From positions 1-64,000 of the forward strand of contig NZ_JAKEVD010000008.1 in the NCBI RefSeq assembly GCF_022398325.1: a stretch of DNA of 64,000 bases, given 5' to 3'. Shown here in pieces: positions 57,143 through 64,000 of this stretch (its first letter is position 1; each line of letters opens with the position of its first letter). The translations under genes were made by a program, and so were the position numbers. The notes beneath the pieces were generated by a model. It was not told where the DNA came from. It saw only the letters and a list, made by a program, of their open reading frames with translations, and did not search any database. The DNA comes from Shewanella sp. Isolate13 (GTDB lineage: Bacteria > Pseudomonadota > Gammaproteobacteria > Enterobacterales > Shewanellaceae).

Positions 57143-57586
57143 ATGCGTACTCGCCAGATTTTGTGCCCAACTGACTTTTCAGAAACGGCATCCCACGCCC
57201 TAGGCTATGCCATCGAGATGGCAAATTTATATCAAGTCAATATCCGTTTGTTACATGTGATGAGTAAGCCCTACGGCGAACACCATTACGACATTGTGGT
57301 AGAAAGTCTTGAAGAGCTACAAACTCAGCTAGAGGCCTATTCAAACGAAAAGCTCGATGCTCTGGTGAAGGAAATCGAGCCTCAGCTGAATAAGACACTG
57401 CAAGTTAAAACCGCCATCAGAAGCGGTGATACCTTTGCTCAAATTCTCGAAGACAGTATTGAGAATGATGTCGGCATGATAGTTATCGCCAGCCATGGCC
57501 ATACAGGTCTGTCTCATATGCTCAACCCTAACGTATCAGAACAAATAGCAAATAAGGCCAAATGCCCTGTGTTGGTGGTTAAATGA
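57143..57586 (+). CDS. Universal stress protein (UspA family)
   Basis: A cytoplasmic protein of 147 aa. It begins RQILCPTDFSETASHALGYA, and the ATP-binding loop near the C-terminus reads GMIVIASHGHTGLSHMLNPNVSEQIANKAKCPVLVVK, a variant of the G-2X-G-9X-G(S/T) pattern. Nucleotide binding is therefore likely. GAGGG lies upstream of the ATG. It is single, and a MITE-like element begins 9 bp after the stop. Confidence 0.92.
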   Translation: MRTRQILCPTDFSETASHALGYAIEMANLYQVNIRLLHVMSKPYGEHHYDIVVESLEELQTQLEAYSNEKLDALVKEIEPQLNKTLQVKTAIRSGDTFAQILEDSIENDVGMIVIASHGHTGLSHMLNPNVSEQIANKAKCPVLVVK

Positions 57587-57594
57587 TTAAAAGA

Positions 57595-57711
57595 AGGTTC
57601 TAGGGAAAGCTAAGGCGGAACAAGCGTAGACGGATATTACTAAGACGAGCGTTCGCTCAAAGAAAAAGAAAAGACTGAAGCTTTATATAGAAACCCTGCG
57701 CCCTAGAACCT
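57595..57711. mobile_element. 117-bp MITE-like element with 11-bp terminal inverted repeats
   Basis: AGGTTCTAGGG (57595-57605) and CCCTAGAACCT (57701-57711) are perfect inverted copies 117 bp apart. An internal palindrome GAGCG-TT-CGCTC lies near 57644-57655. There is no ORF. A third copy of the end (AGGTTCTAGG at 58265) lies beyond the next gene. The form fits a small non-autonomous repeat element or a REP-like structure. No target duplication is obvious. Confidence 0.5.
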
Positions 57712-57815
57712 AACATTTGCTTCTTTGTAGGTCGGCCTTTATGCCATAAACCTAGTATCTAAAGCGTCGTTATGTTTAGCTATCTCTATTCTCGGTACGA
57801 ATTTCAATTCACCAA

Positions 57816-58259
57816 ATGAGCAAGCAAATGAACAGCACGCAAGGATCCGCTGAAAAACGAAATGAGGGGCTTACAGGGAGCTGCCTATGTAACAAGGTGC
57901 AATATCGCGTGACGGGCCTTCCCTTCGATGCAGACTTTTGCCATTGTCGGCACTGCCAAAAAAGTACCGGCTCTGTTGTTGGTGCATGGATGGACTTTGA
58001 ACGGGAGCAAGTCATCTGGCTTACTGAGCCCCCAACAGAGTATGCCTCATCCGAGCATGTTCGGCGCGGCTTTTGCTCCCATTGTGGCAGCCAACTTAGC
58101 TTTCGCGATCTACGTTATGAGCAATACCTCACCTTAAGTATCAGCACACTCAATGAGCCTAATGCCATCAAACCTAACTACCATATCTACACAGACAGCC
58201 AACTTGAATGGTTTAACATTCAAGACGACTGTCCAAGGTATGATAAAAACAGAGGGTAA
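57816..58259 (+). CDS. GFA family (CENP-V fold) zinc protein
   Basis: A protein of 147 aa with the GFA zinc-site cysteines: GSCLCNKVQYRV, FCHCRHCQKSTGS and RRGFCSHCGSQLSFRD. The family was named for glutathione-dependent formaldehyde-activating enzyme, but most members have no proven activity. The start could be Met1 or Met5; no strong ribosome site is seen. It is flanked by the AGGTTCTAGG repeats. Confidence 0.88.
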   Translation: MSKQMNSTQGSAEKRNEGLTGSCLCNKVQYRVTGLPFDADFCHCRHCQKSTGSVVGAWMDFEREQVIWLTEPPTEYASSEHVRRGFCSHCGSQLSFRDLRYEQYLTLSISTLNEPNAIKPNYHIYTDSQLEWFNIQDDCPRYDKNRG

Positions 58260-58467
58260 AATGAAGGTTCTAGGTCAGGAAAAATAAATTAGAATCTAAA
58301 CTGACACTAGGTTTGTCTTATCCTATGTTCTAGAAGCGTAGCCCCTAGCAGTAAGCCTGTGAACGCGCTCCCCCATGAACTGTAAAATCCTGTAATCTCA
58401 CTGCTAACTTACGTCGATATACGTTATGCTGGCTCATATAAACCAAAAACTAGAACAAAAATCACCT

Positions 58468-58920
58468 ATGCGCTTAACATCACGGCTTTCGACTTTGTCG
58501 TTTTTTATCCTACTTAGCACCTTGTTGAGTGCCTGTAGCAGCCAACCTGAAATCAATCCACAAGAGTTTGCCGGACAAGTTTCTGACTCCTTTAGAACCG
58601 ATATCAAAAGTAATGGCTTAAAGCTATTTACCTACCGCGCAATCCTCACCATAGAGACACCACAAAGTGAACCTTTGCCACATGAGGTTCGCTCAAACCA
58701 GAAGAAACGCTCACGCACAAAGCAACGTTATCAAGGGCCAGACCTAAGCGGTTGGACGGCGCAAGTAGAGCATGGCTTACAACAAACTATCAAGATGAAC
58801 GGCTATTGCCGCGATGGCTATATCGAGCTTTATCGCAGCATTCAAGCTGATCGTGGCACCATACGTGGTGAGTGTAACGATGGAGCCGATGAAGCGGATC
58901 TCGCTAAGTTTGATTCTTAA
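58468..58920 (+). CDS. Hypothetical lipoprotein
   Basis: A protein of 150 aa with a lipoprotein signal peptide (MRLTSRLSTLSFFILLSTLLSAC, lipobox Cys23). A polar domain of unknown family follows, with a basic patch (NQKKRSRTKQRYQG) and two Cys in NGYCRDGY and RGECNDGADEADL. The ATG at 58468 starts the signal peptide; the frame extends 14 codons upstream. I do not recognise the family. It could be an envelope stress lipoprotein, but no function is supported. Confidence 0.75.
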   Translation: MRLTSRLSTLSFFILLSTLLSACSSQPEINPQEFAGQVSDSFRTDIKSNGLKLFTYRAILTIETPQSEPLPHEVRSNQKKRSRTKQRYQGPDLSGWTAQVEHGLQQTIKMNGYCRDGYIELYRSIQADRGTIRGECNDGADEADLAKFDS

Positions 58921-59111
58921 GATTTCTATTGAGCATGTATATGGGCAGTTTATTTAAAACTGTCCATATAAGTGCATGAAGTATCGAAACTTCTAATGCT
59001 AAGCAATTCACATCAAAGGTGAAAATCCCCCCACATAATCCGCTCTCTCATATTTAACCTACCTAAGTCATTTTTAGGTTCTCTCTTTAATAAAAAAGGA
59101 CTAAGATACCT

Positions 59112-59290
59112 AGGATTGGGGAGTAGTCACTCTGTCGCGCCGTCGTCATTCCGTTGCTTTTGCTTCCGGCTCGCGAGAACACATTAACTCATGTGTTTTG
59201 ACAAGACCAACAACACGTATTTGCTTTTATCATTTTAGCTATGCGGTTGGTCAGGTACACCCAACTTTCCTGTACCATCCGCCTGTCGGA
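59112..59290 (+). promoter_or_regulatory. yybP-ykoY manganese riboswitch
   Basis: The leader of the TerC-family gene carries the class signatures: TTGGGGAGTAG (about 59116-59126) with a GTCGTCA (about 59142) close by, then GACAAGACC and a GGTCAGGTACAC/TGTACC stem. An AACACAT-TAACTC-ATGTGTT hairpin lies between. The last stem approaches the GGAGG ribosome site, so Mn2+ binding could control translation or termination. E. coli alx and mntP have this riboswitch. Confidence 0.85.
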
Positions 59291-59296
59291 GGTATC

Positions 59297-60295
59297 ATGT
59301 CCTTAAATGAACTCTTTTCAGGTTATCAAGGCCTACTTACTCTCACTCTGTTGATGCTTAGCATCGATTTATTACTCACAAGAGGCAGGGTCAGTTTTCG
59401 TTCAGCCATAGTGTGGAGCGTGTTCTGGTTTTCGCTGGCATTTTTATTTGCAGGAGCGATTTACCTCTTTTGGCCAGAAATGTCGCCAAACAGTCAAATT
59501 TCGTCAAAGGAAGCCACCACGGCATTTATCGCGGGTTATCTTCTTGAAAAATCACTGAGCGTCGACAACCTGTTTGTTTTTGCTCTGATCTTTAGTCAAT
59601 TCAACGTACCAGAAAAAAATATTCCTCGGGTCCTGATGTTAGGTATTGTAGGGGCGCTCATATTACGCGGCATCATGATTTCAGTTGGCGCACCACTGAT
59701 TGCAGAATTCCATATGATACTTTATGTGTTCGGCTTCTTCTTAATTTGGACTGGTGTACAACTGTGGCGTCAGCATGCCCAAGAAAGCACATCGTTTTCA
59801 GACAGTATCGCCGTTGGCTTAGTAAGAAAATGTCTGCGGATCAGCCCTGATTACCATGGGAGTAAGCTCTTTATCCGCGATAACATTGGAATATTGGCAA
59901 CGCCAATGTTGGTCGTTGTCATGGTCATTGCGATGACAGACATAATGTTCGCCTTGGACTCGATCCCTGCGATCTTTGCGGTAACACAGGAAGCGTACTT
60001 GGTACTTGCTGCAAACGTCTTTGCCTTATTAGGTTTACGTTCGCTGTACTTTGTCCTCGGTGGTATGTTGAGCAAATTTGCTTATTTGCATCATACGTTA
60101 GCGTTCATGCTGTGCTTTATTGGTACCAAGATGCTGCTGATTGATACCCCATTTGCTATCGCAACATCAGTGTCTCTAGGGGTTATTCTCTCTTCGCTTG
60201 CAGCAGGTATTGGCGCATCCATTTGGAAACAACAGCAATTGGAACAAGTAAATAAACAAGCGCTACCACTTAAGCTAACTCAAAGAGACAGATAA
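59297..60295 (+). CDS. TerC/Alx-family membrane protein (probable Mn2+ exporter)
   Basis: An integral membrane protein of 332 aa with about nine helices. The family core is SIDLLLTRGRVSFRSA, LEKSLSVDNLFVFALIF and VIAMTDIMFALDSIPAIFAVT, with the acidic residues in SVDN and ALDSIPA that line the metal path. Alx and related proteins export Mn2+, and the yybP-ykoY riboswitch upstream supports that role. The ATG at 59297 follows GGAGG at 4 bases; a longer ORF would run through the riboswitch. Confidence 0.93.
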   Translation: MSLNELFSGYQGLLTLTLLMLSIDLLLTRGRVSFRSAIVWSVFWFSLAFLFAGAIYLFWPEMSPNSQISSKEATTAFIAGYLLEKSLSVDNLFVFALIFSQFNVPEKNIPRVLMLGIVGALILRGIMISVGAPLIAEFHMILYVFGFFLIWTGVQLWRQHAQESTSFSDSIAVGLVRKCLRISPDYHGSKLFIRDNIGILATPMLVVVMVIAMTDIMFALDSIPAIFAVTQEAYLVLAANVFALLGLRSLYFVLGGMLSKFAYLHHTLAFMLCFIGTKMLLIDTPFAIATSVSLGVILSSLAAGIGASIWKQQQLEQVNKQALPLKLTQRDR

Positions 60296-60815
60296 GCAGA
60301 TACGGCTCTGTTCGCCCATGATATGGTGATAAACAGCGGCGTGTTCTGCTCTCTTAAAAGGCTAGCTTCTTTAAACAAGACGATATTTGTCACCGTCGAG
60401 CTGCTTTAAAAAGTTACAGCACCTCACACTTATGGCTGGTATAGGGGAACGCCTCTAAACCAGCCACAGAGGAAGCGGACAGATGTTATTAAGCTGTAAT
60501 AGCCTATATGCAAGTGAAACTAGGAGGAATGGCTAGTCCAATAAAGATAACAAATAACCTCTTAACATGGTTCGAATGACCAATTTTAAGAGGCTAAGTT
60601 TAAGAGACTAAACTTAAGAGACTAAACTTAAGAGACTAAGCTTAATCGAATAAGTTTGATGCCGTACTTAACTTGTGAAATGCCAATTCAATCTCAGCAA
60701 GTTGTAAGAGAAACTTGCTAAGCTCACGTTAGGTAAATATCCTTCAAAACCACGTTTACTCGGCCAGCCAAGCTCATTATGATGCGCGCATTTATATTAT
60801 TGGAATGCCACTAAG
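60296..60815. other. Intergenic region with a 14-bp tandem repeat
   Basis: About 520 bp without a gene. It contains the 14-bp repeat array at 60585-60654 and the promoter region of the following nucleosidase gene. No RNA gene was recognised. Confidence 0.5.
60585..60654 (+). repeat. 14-bp tandem repeat, four copies plus a degenerate fifth
   Basis: Units read TTTAAGAGGCTAAG, TTTAAGAGACTAAA, CTTAAGAGACTAAA, CTTAAGAGACTAAG, then degenerate CTTAATCGAATAAG. It is non-coding and lies about 160 bp before the nucleosidase gene. Copy number may vary between strains. Confidence 0.88.
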
Positions 60816-61634
60816 ATGCGCACCACGCTTGCTGTTTTCGCTCTACTCTACTCGCTATTCTCTATCAATGCTTTTGCTGTAAATACTGTTAATACTGGTA
60901 CTCAAACCAGTACTAAAACCTGTGCGAAAACCAAAGCTCAGCCTATCGCTATCTTAGGCGCTATGGATGCAGAGATAGAAAAACTCCTTCCTGAAATTAG
61001 GCAGCGCCAAACACACACAATAGCCGCTAATACCTACTATACAGGCCTTATTAAAGGCAAACCTGTTGTTGTCGCTCGCTCTGGCGTCGGTAAAGTCAAT
61101 GCCGCTATCACCACTTATGTGCTGATTAATCACTTTGATGTAAACAGTATTATTTTCACCGGTATCGCTGGCGCCGCAGGGCCTAAACTCAATGTTGCCG
61201 ATGTGGTGATCTCAACTGCGCTGGTGCAGCACGATGTTGACTTAACTGCCTTTGGCGCGCCAAAAGGTCAGCTTGATGGATATGATGATCGCCTCTTCTA
61301 CGCCGATGAAAAGTTACAAGCTCTAGCGCTTGAAGCGGCGAAAGATTCGATCGGCGAAGCGCGCGTACACTCTGGTATTATCGCAACGGGTGATCAGTTT
61401 ATTGCCGATAAAGCTGTGGTCAGCATGTTACTTAAAGAGTTCAATGCCATCGCCGTTGAGATGGAAGGCGCCGCGGTTGCGCAAGTGACAGACATGTTTG
61501 ACATACCGCTAGTCGTTATTCGCACCATCTCTGACAAAGCCGATGGTTCGGCGCATTTAGTCTATGAAGAAGCCAAACAAGTGACAGCAGACAATTCAGT
61601 TGCCATTACCTTAAATATGCTAAGTAAAATGTAA
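60816..61634 (+). CDS. Exported MTA/SAH nucleosidase family protein
   Basis: A protein of 272 aa similar to methylthioadenosine/S-adenosylhomocysteine nucleosidase (MtnN/Pfs), which releases adenine. Family motifs are IAILGAMDAEIEKL (catalytic Glu region), ARSGVGKVNAA, FTGIAGAAGP, ATGDQFIAD, AVEMEGAAVAQV and IRTISDKADG (catalytic Asp). Unlike canonical MtnN (about 230 aa) it has a clear signal peptide (MRTTLAVFALLYSLFSINAFA) and a Thr/Asn-rich linker, so it should act in the periplasm. It is single. Confidence 0.88.
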   Translation: MRTTLAVFALLYSLFSINAFAVNTVNTGTQTSTKTCAKTKAQPIAILGAMDAEIEKLLPEIRQRQTHTIAANTYYTGLIKGKPVVVARSGVGKVNAAITTYVLINHFDVNSIIFTGIAGAAGPKLNVADVVISTALVQHDVDLTAFGAPKGQLDGYDDRLFYADEKLQALALEAAKDSIGEARVHSGIIATGDQFIADKAVVSMLLKEFNAIAVEMEGAAVAQVTDMFDIPLVVIRTISDKADGSAHLVYEEAKQVTADNSVAITLNMLSKM

Positions 61635-61863
61635 GCTAGCGTACCGCAGTCTGAATCGAGATAAAGAAAGGTGCAAAATTTTTGTTCGCGCCTTTCTTAG
61701 AACCCCGCACACCAATTAAATCACTACAATTCAAACCGTTAAGCAAAACCCTCCAGTAAAGTTTGTTTATTTTAAATCTATTTTAAAAATATTTCGTCTT
61801 TTTGAAGCCTTGCTCGTCTTATAGAGGTAAACACAAAACCGTGATCCCTTTTGGAGCAACAAA

Positions 61864-62571
61864 ATGATAAAACTGATCAGCTTTAAAAACTGCCCGTTCG
61901 TACAACGCGTGATGGGCGCGCTAATAACCAAAAATGTGCCATTTGAAATCGAGTACATCGAGCTAAGCAACAAACCACAATGGTTTTTAGATATCTCTCC
62001 CAATGGCCAAGTACCTGTGTTAATCACAGAAACAAACAAAGTGCTGTTCGAATCTGACGCCATTGTTGAATATTTAGATGACAAATATGCGCCGATAGAA
62101 AATGTCTCACCAGAACAGAAAGCACTCGATCGTGCTTGGTCATACCAAGCAAGTAAACACTACATGGCTCAATGTGGCACTATGGCCAGTAAAGATAAAC
62201 AAACATTCGATACTCGATTGGAAAACTTGCAAAAGTCATTCGCAAAAGCTGAACAACAACTCAATGGTTCTCAGTTTTTTAAAGGGGATTATATTTCTAA
62301 TGTTGATATTGCTTGGCTGCCCTTACTACATCGTGCGGCCGTAATAAAACAACAAGCCGGATTCGACATGCTAACAGGGTTTCCGAAAGTGCAAAACTGG
62401 CAGGCAGCATTGATAGGATCTGGACTTGCTGAAAAAACCGTTCCACAGGATTTTGTAGCAGTGTTCAGCCATTTCTACCTGAGTAATACCTATCTCGCGA
62501 CTGTGATGAATGGAGCAGAATGTAATAACAGCAATCGTTGCACGCCAGAAACAAGCTCCTGTTGTCAGTAA
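61864..62571 (+). CDS. GST-like protein with cysteine-rich tail
   Basis: A protein of 235 aa. The N-terminal thioredoxin-fold domain has the omega/SspA-type motif NCPFVQRV (Cys10), then NGQVPVLI and the ESDAIVEYLDDKY glutathione-site motif. A helical C-terminal domain follows to about 205. The last 20 residues carry CNNSNRCTPETSSCCQ, four or five Cys not usual for this family, which could bind a metal or sense oxidants. GGAG lies 8 bases before the ATG. It lies upstream of the ferredoxin and sigZ on the same strand. Confidence 0.85.
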   Translation: MIKLISFKNCPFVQRVMGALITKNVPFEIEYIELSNKPQWFLDISPNGQVPVLITETNKVLFESDAIVEYLDDKYAPIENVSPEQKALDRAWSYQASKHYMAQCGTMASKDKQTFDTRLENLQKSFAKAEQQLNGSQFFKGDYISNVDIAWLPLLHRAAVIKQQAGFDMLTGFPKVQNWQAALIGSGLAEKTVPQDFVAVFSHFYLSNTYLATVMNGAECNNSNRCTPETSSCCQ

Positions 62572-62694
62572 TCAATAACATGTAGCTCACTAATCACAAC
62601 TTGTACAAGGAGCACGCCTGCATTGGCCAGCTTGCTCCTTGATACGACTTTTTAACTCATGAATCCAAACTTAGCTCCCCCCCAAAGGTACACT

Positions 62695-63021
62695 ATGCTT
62701 GTATTAAAACCTGCTCTTATAAAGATAGATAATAGAGAGGCGTTACTCACACCGGAGGATAAAAACCTGGTAGAAATTGCGCGCAAGGTCAATATTAACA
62801 TCCCAGCACCATGTCTAAAAAACCAACGAAAGCGTGGCTGTTGTAGAGCTTGCCTAGTCGAAATTAACGGCCAAAGCGCTTATGCTTGCTCAACAAAGCC
62901 CACAGCTGGAATGGTGGTCACTGTGCGAAGGAAAGATTTAGATGAAGTTCGTAAGAAGGCTATAAAAGACTTTAAGCTGCAAGTTAAGCCAGCCGTTAAT
63001 CCTGCCTGCTATTGTGGTTAA
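62695..63021 (+). CDS. Small [2Fe-2S] ferredoxin-like protein
   Basis: A protein of 108 aa with a ferredoxin fold. Cluster ligands are visible: PAPCLKNQRKRGCCRACLVEI, and a final Cys in YACSTKP. The spacing (C-x8-CC-x2-C) resembles the N-terminal ferredoxin domains of NuoG-like proteins more than soluble plant-type ferredoxins. The C-terminus ends ACYCG. The ATG at 62695 has AAAGG 7 bases upstream; a start 12 codons earlier is less likely. It lies 123 bp after the GST gene. Confidence 0.82.
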   Translation: MLVLKPALIKIDNREALLTPEDKNLVEIARKVNINIPAPCLKNQRKRGCCRACLVEINGQSAYACSTKPTAGMVVTVRRKDLDEVRKKAIKDFKLQVKPAVNPACYCG

Positions 63022-63182
63022 ACCAAGCTATGTCATCTATATATGAAACATGCAAAAGAGCAGGTTGTCGCTTCATCAGCTCTGGTAACTGTATAATTAA
63101 TTTGTGGTCCAAATAACTTACAGTCCAATATGGGCACGAATAAGCCACATCGGCGTCACAGCAAGAGAGTCAAAGCGAGTTA

Positions 63183-63734
63183 ATGAGTATGCGTTTAGAA
63201 TCCATTTGGACTGAATATCAATCAAGTCTTAAAGCTTTTTTACATCGAAAAGTTGCCAACACAGCGGATGTCGAAGATCTTTTACAAGAGATCTTAATCA
63301 AAACACATAAGAGCCTACAAACCGTTACTGACAGCAGTAAAATCAAGCCATGGATATTCCAAATCGCCAACAATACCATCATCGACTTTTATCGTAAAAA
63401 TAGTCAATTGAGCAAGTTAACAGCCGATGACTTATGGTATGACGAACAAGATGAAGCGCTAATCATTAAAGAACTTTCTCATTGCCTATTGCCATTTATT
63501 AAGCAACTGCCAGATGAAGACGCTAAGTTATTAATTGCCATTGAAATTGAAGGTATGTCACAAAAAGATTTTGCCGAGCAAAATCAGCTAAATTATTCAA
63601 CCTTGAAATCTCGGGTTAAACAAAGCCGAAAAAAACTCTACCAACTATTCAGCAGCTGTTGTGAGTTCTCAATTGATAGCAAAGGCAACATTATGGAATA
63701 TCAATCAAAATCAGGCCACTGCGATCGCTGTTAA
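63183..63734 (+). CDS. sigZ: RNA polymerase sigma factor, SigZ-type (ECF)
   Basis: An extracytoplasmic-function sigma factor of 183 aa. Region 2 (about 10-75) shows ADVEDLLQEILIKTHKSL and KPWIFQIANNTIIDFYRKN. Region 4 (about 105-155) shows a DEDAKLLIAIEIEGMSQKDFAEQNQLNYSTLKSRVKQSRKKL helix-turn-helix. The C-terminal tail is cysteine-rich (SSCCEFSIDSKGN, SGHCDRC). No anti-sigma gene follows, so activity may be controlled through the tail or by supply. A second in-frame ATG lies two codons later. Its stop codon lies within a terminator stem. Confidence 0.88.
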   Translation: MSMRLESIWTEYQSSLKAFLHRKVANTADVEDLLQEILIKTHKSLQTVTDSSKIKPWIFQIANNTIIDFYRKNSQLSKLTADDLWYDEQDEALIIKELSHCLLPFIKQLPDEDAKLLIAIEIEGMSQKDFAEQNQLNYSTLKSRVKQSRKKLYQLFSSCCEFSIDSKGNIMEYQSKSGHCDRC

Positions 63735-63754
63735 AAGCAGCGATTCTTGTTTTT
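63724..63754 (+). terminator. Terminator overlapping the end of sigZ
   Basis: ATCGCTG-TTAAAAG-CAGCGAT is a 7-bp stem whose loop contains the sigZ stop codon, followed by TCTTGTTTTT. This places the end of the transcript directly after the gene. Confidence 0.75.
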
Positions 63755-63826
63755 AATTAAAACCCGTAAATAAAAAGGCGCTAATCTATTGGTAAAGGAC
63801 CTTTTTACTTACGAGCCAATATAAAG

Positions 63827-64000
63827 TTAACCTGAAGCTGCAATGGTCTTGGCCTTACTAAAGCTGACCTTACCAAAATCTTCTAAAATCGCGTAACAGG
63901 CTGGCACCATAAACAGCACCAACGCCGTCGATGCAAAAATACCGAACACCATCGAGACCACCAAAGGCTGCAGTACCTGCGCCTGAATACTGGTTTCCAG
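63827..64000 (-). CDS. RND efflux transporter, C-terminal part (cut by window edge)
   Basis: The last 57 codons of a gene continuing past the right edge. The protein ends ...VVSMVFGIFASTALVLFMVPACYAILEDFG and a short polar tail. That is the final membrane helix of resistance-nodulation-division pumps (AcrB/CzcA class, inner-membrane subunit). The substrate cannot be judged from this part. The stop codon is TAA at 63827-63829. Confidence 0.85.
   Translation of the reverse strand: METSIQAQVLQPLVVSMVFGIFASTALVLFMVPACYAILEDFGKVSFSKAKTIAASG

Overview
The window looks like chromosome of a marine gammaproteobacterium, most probably Shewanella. The basis is recognised proteins and gene order: ybgC-tolQRAB-pal-cpoB followed by tRNA-Lys genes, motY divergent from rnt, upp divergent from purMN, a trpE-G-D-(C-F)-B-A operon, and nqrA-F. 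This was judged by reading; no database search was run. Base composition looks even, and there is no prophage, insertion sequence, rRNA operon or CRISPR array.

Layout. 1-434: four tandem identical tRNA-Lys(UUU) genes (the array probably continues left of the window), then the seven-gene Tol-Pal operon (629-5722), all on the minus strand. 5.9-8.1 kb: a prolyl-oligopeptidase lipoprotein. 8.47-8.67 kb: a promoter-to-terminator unit that looks like an undescribed small RNA. 8.8-15.5 kb: motY, rnt, a 2-Cys peroxiredoxin, an NhaC-like transporter, upp and purMN. 15.7-23.4 kb: accessory envelope genes (surface-antigen barrel, a frameshifted glycine-zipper protein, a DUF1254/DUF1214 protein, a TPR-GGDEF diguanylate cyclase, an M28 peptidase). 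23.9-33.6 kb: asnB, small enzymes, DUF445, DUF748, a peptidase S51-like protein, a glutaredoxin-like protein, a PEBP-family protein and a long RecX-like protein. 33.8-36.1 kb: a DUF1538 x2 + PII-like + CBS operon, probably a regulated cation/proton antiporter. 36.5-43.6 kb: trp operon with leader peptide and attenuator. 43.7-46.0 kb: arylsulfate sulfotransferase and a small membrane protein. 46.2-52.2 kb: the Na+-pumping NADH:quinone reductase operon, with an extra 52-codon gene between nqrB and nqrC. 52.8-55.1 kb: NfeD-slipin pair. 55.3-62.6 kb: dicarboxylate/amino-acid symporter, UspA, GFA-family protein, lipoprotein, a Mn2+ riboswitch with a TerC-family gene, an exported MTA/SAH nucleosidase and a GST. 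62.7-63.8 kb: a ferredoxin and a SigZ-type sigma factor. The right edge cuts an RND efflux pump gene.

Sodium is a recurring theme: Nqr makes a sodium-motive force, MotY belongs to sodium-driven polar flagella, and the NhaC-like, DUF1538 and DAACS proteins would exchange or use Na+. Most convergent gene pairs share a symmetrical bidirectional terminator.

Most worth following up: (1) the 52-aa ORF coupled to both nqrB and nqrC, whose helix resembles the C-terminus of NqrB and may be a tail duplication; (2) the candidate sRNA at 8502-8673; (3) the cysteine-tailed GST/ferredoxin/SigZ cluster; (4) the DUF1538 operon with two regulatory subunits and a repeat-derived mini-ORF; (5) a 117-bp MITE-like element at 57595-57711.
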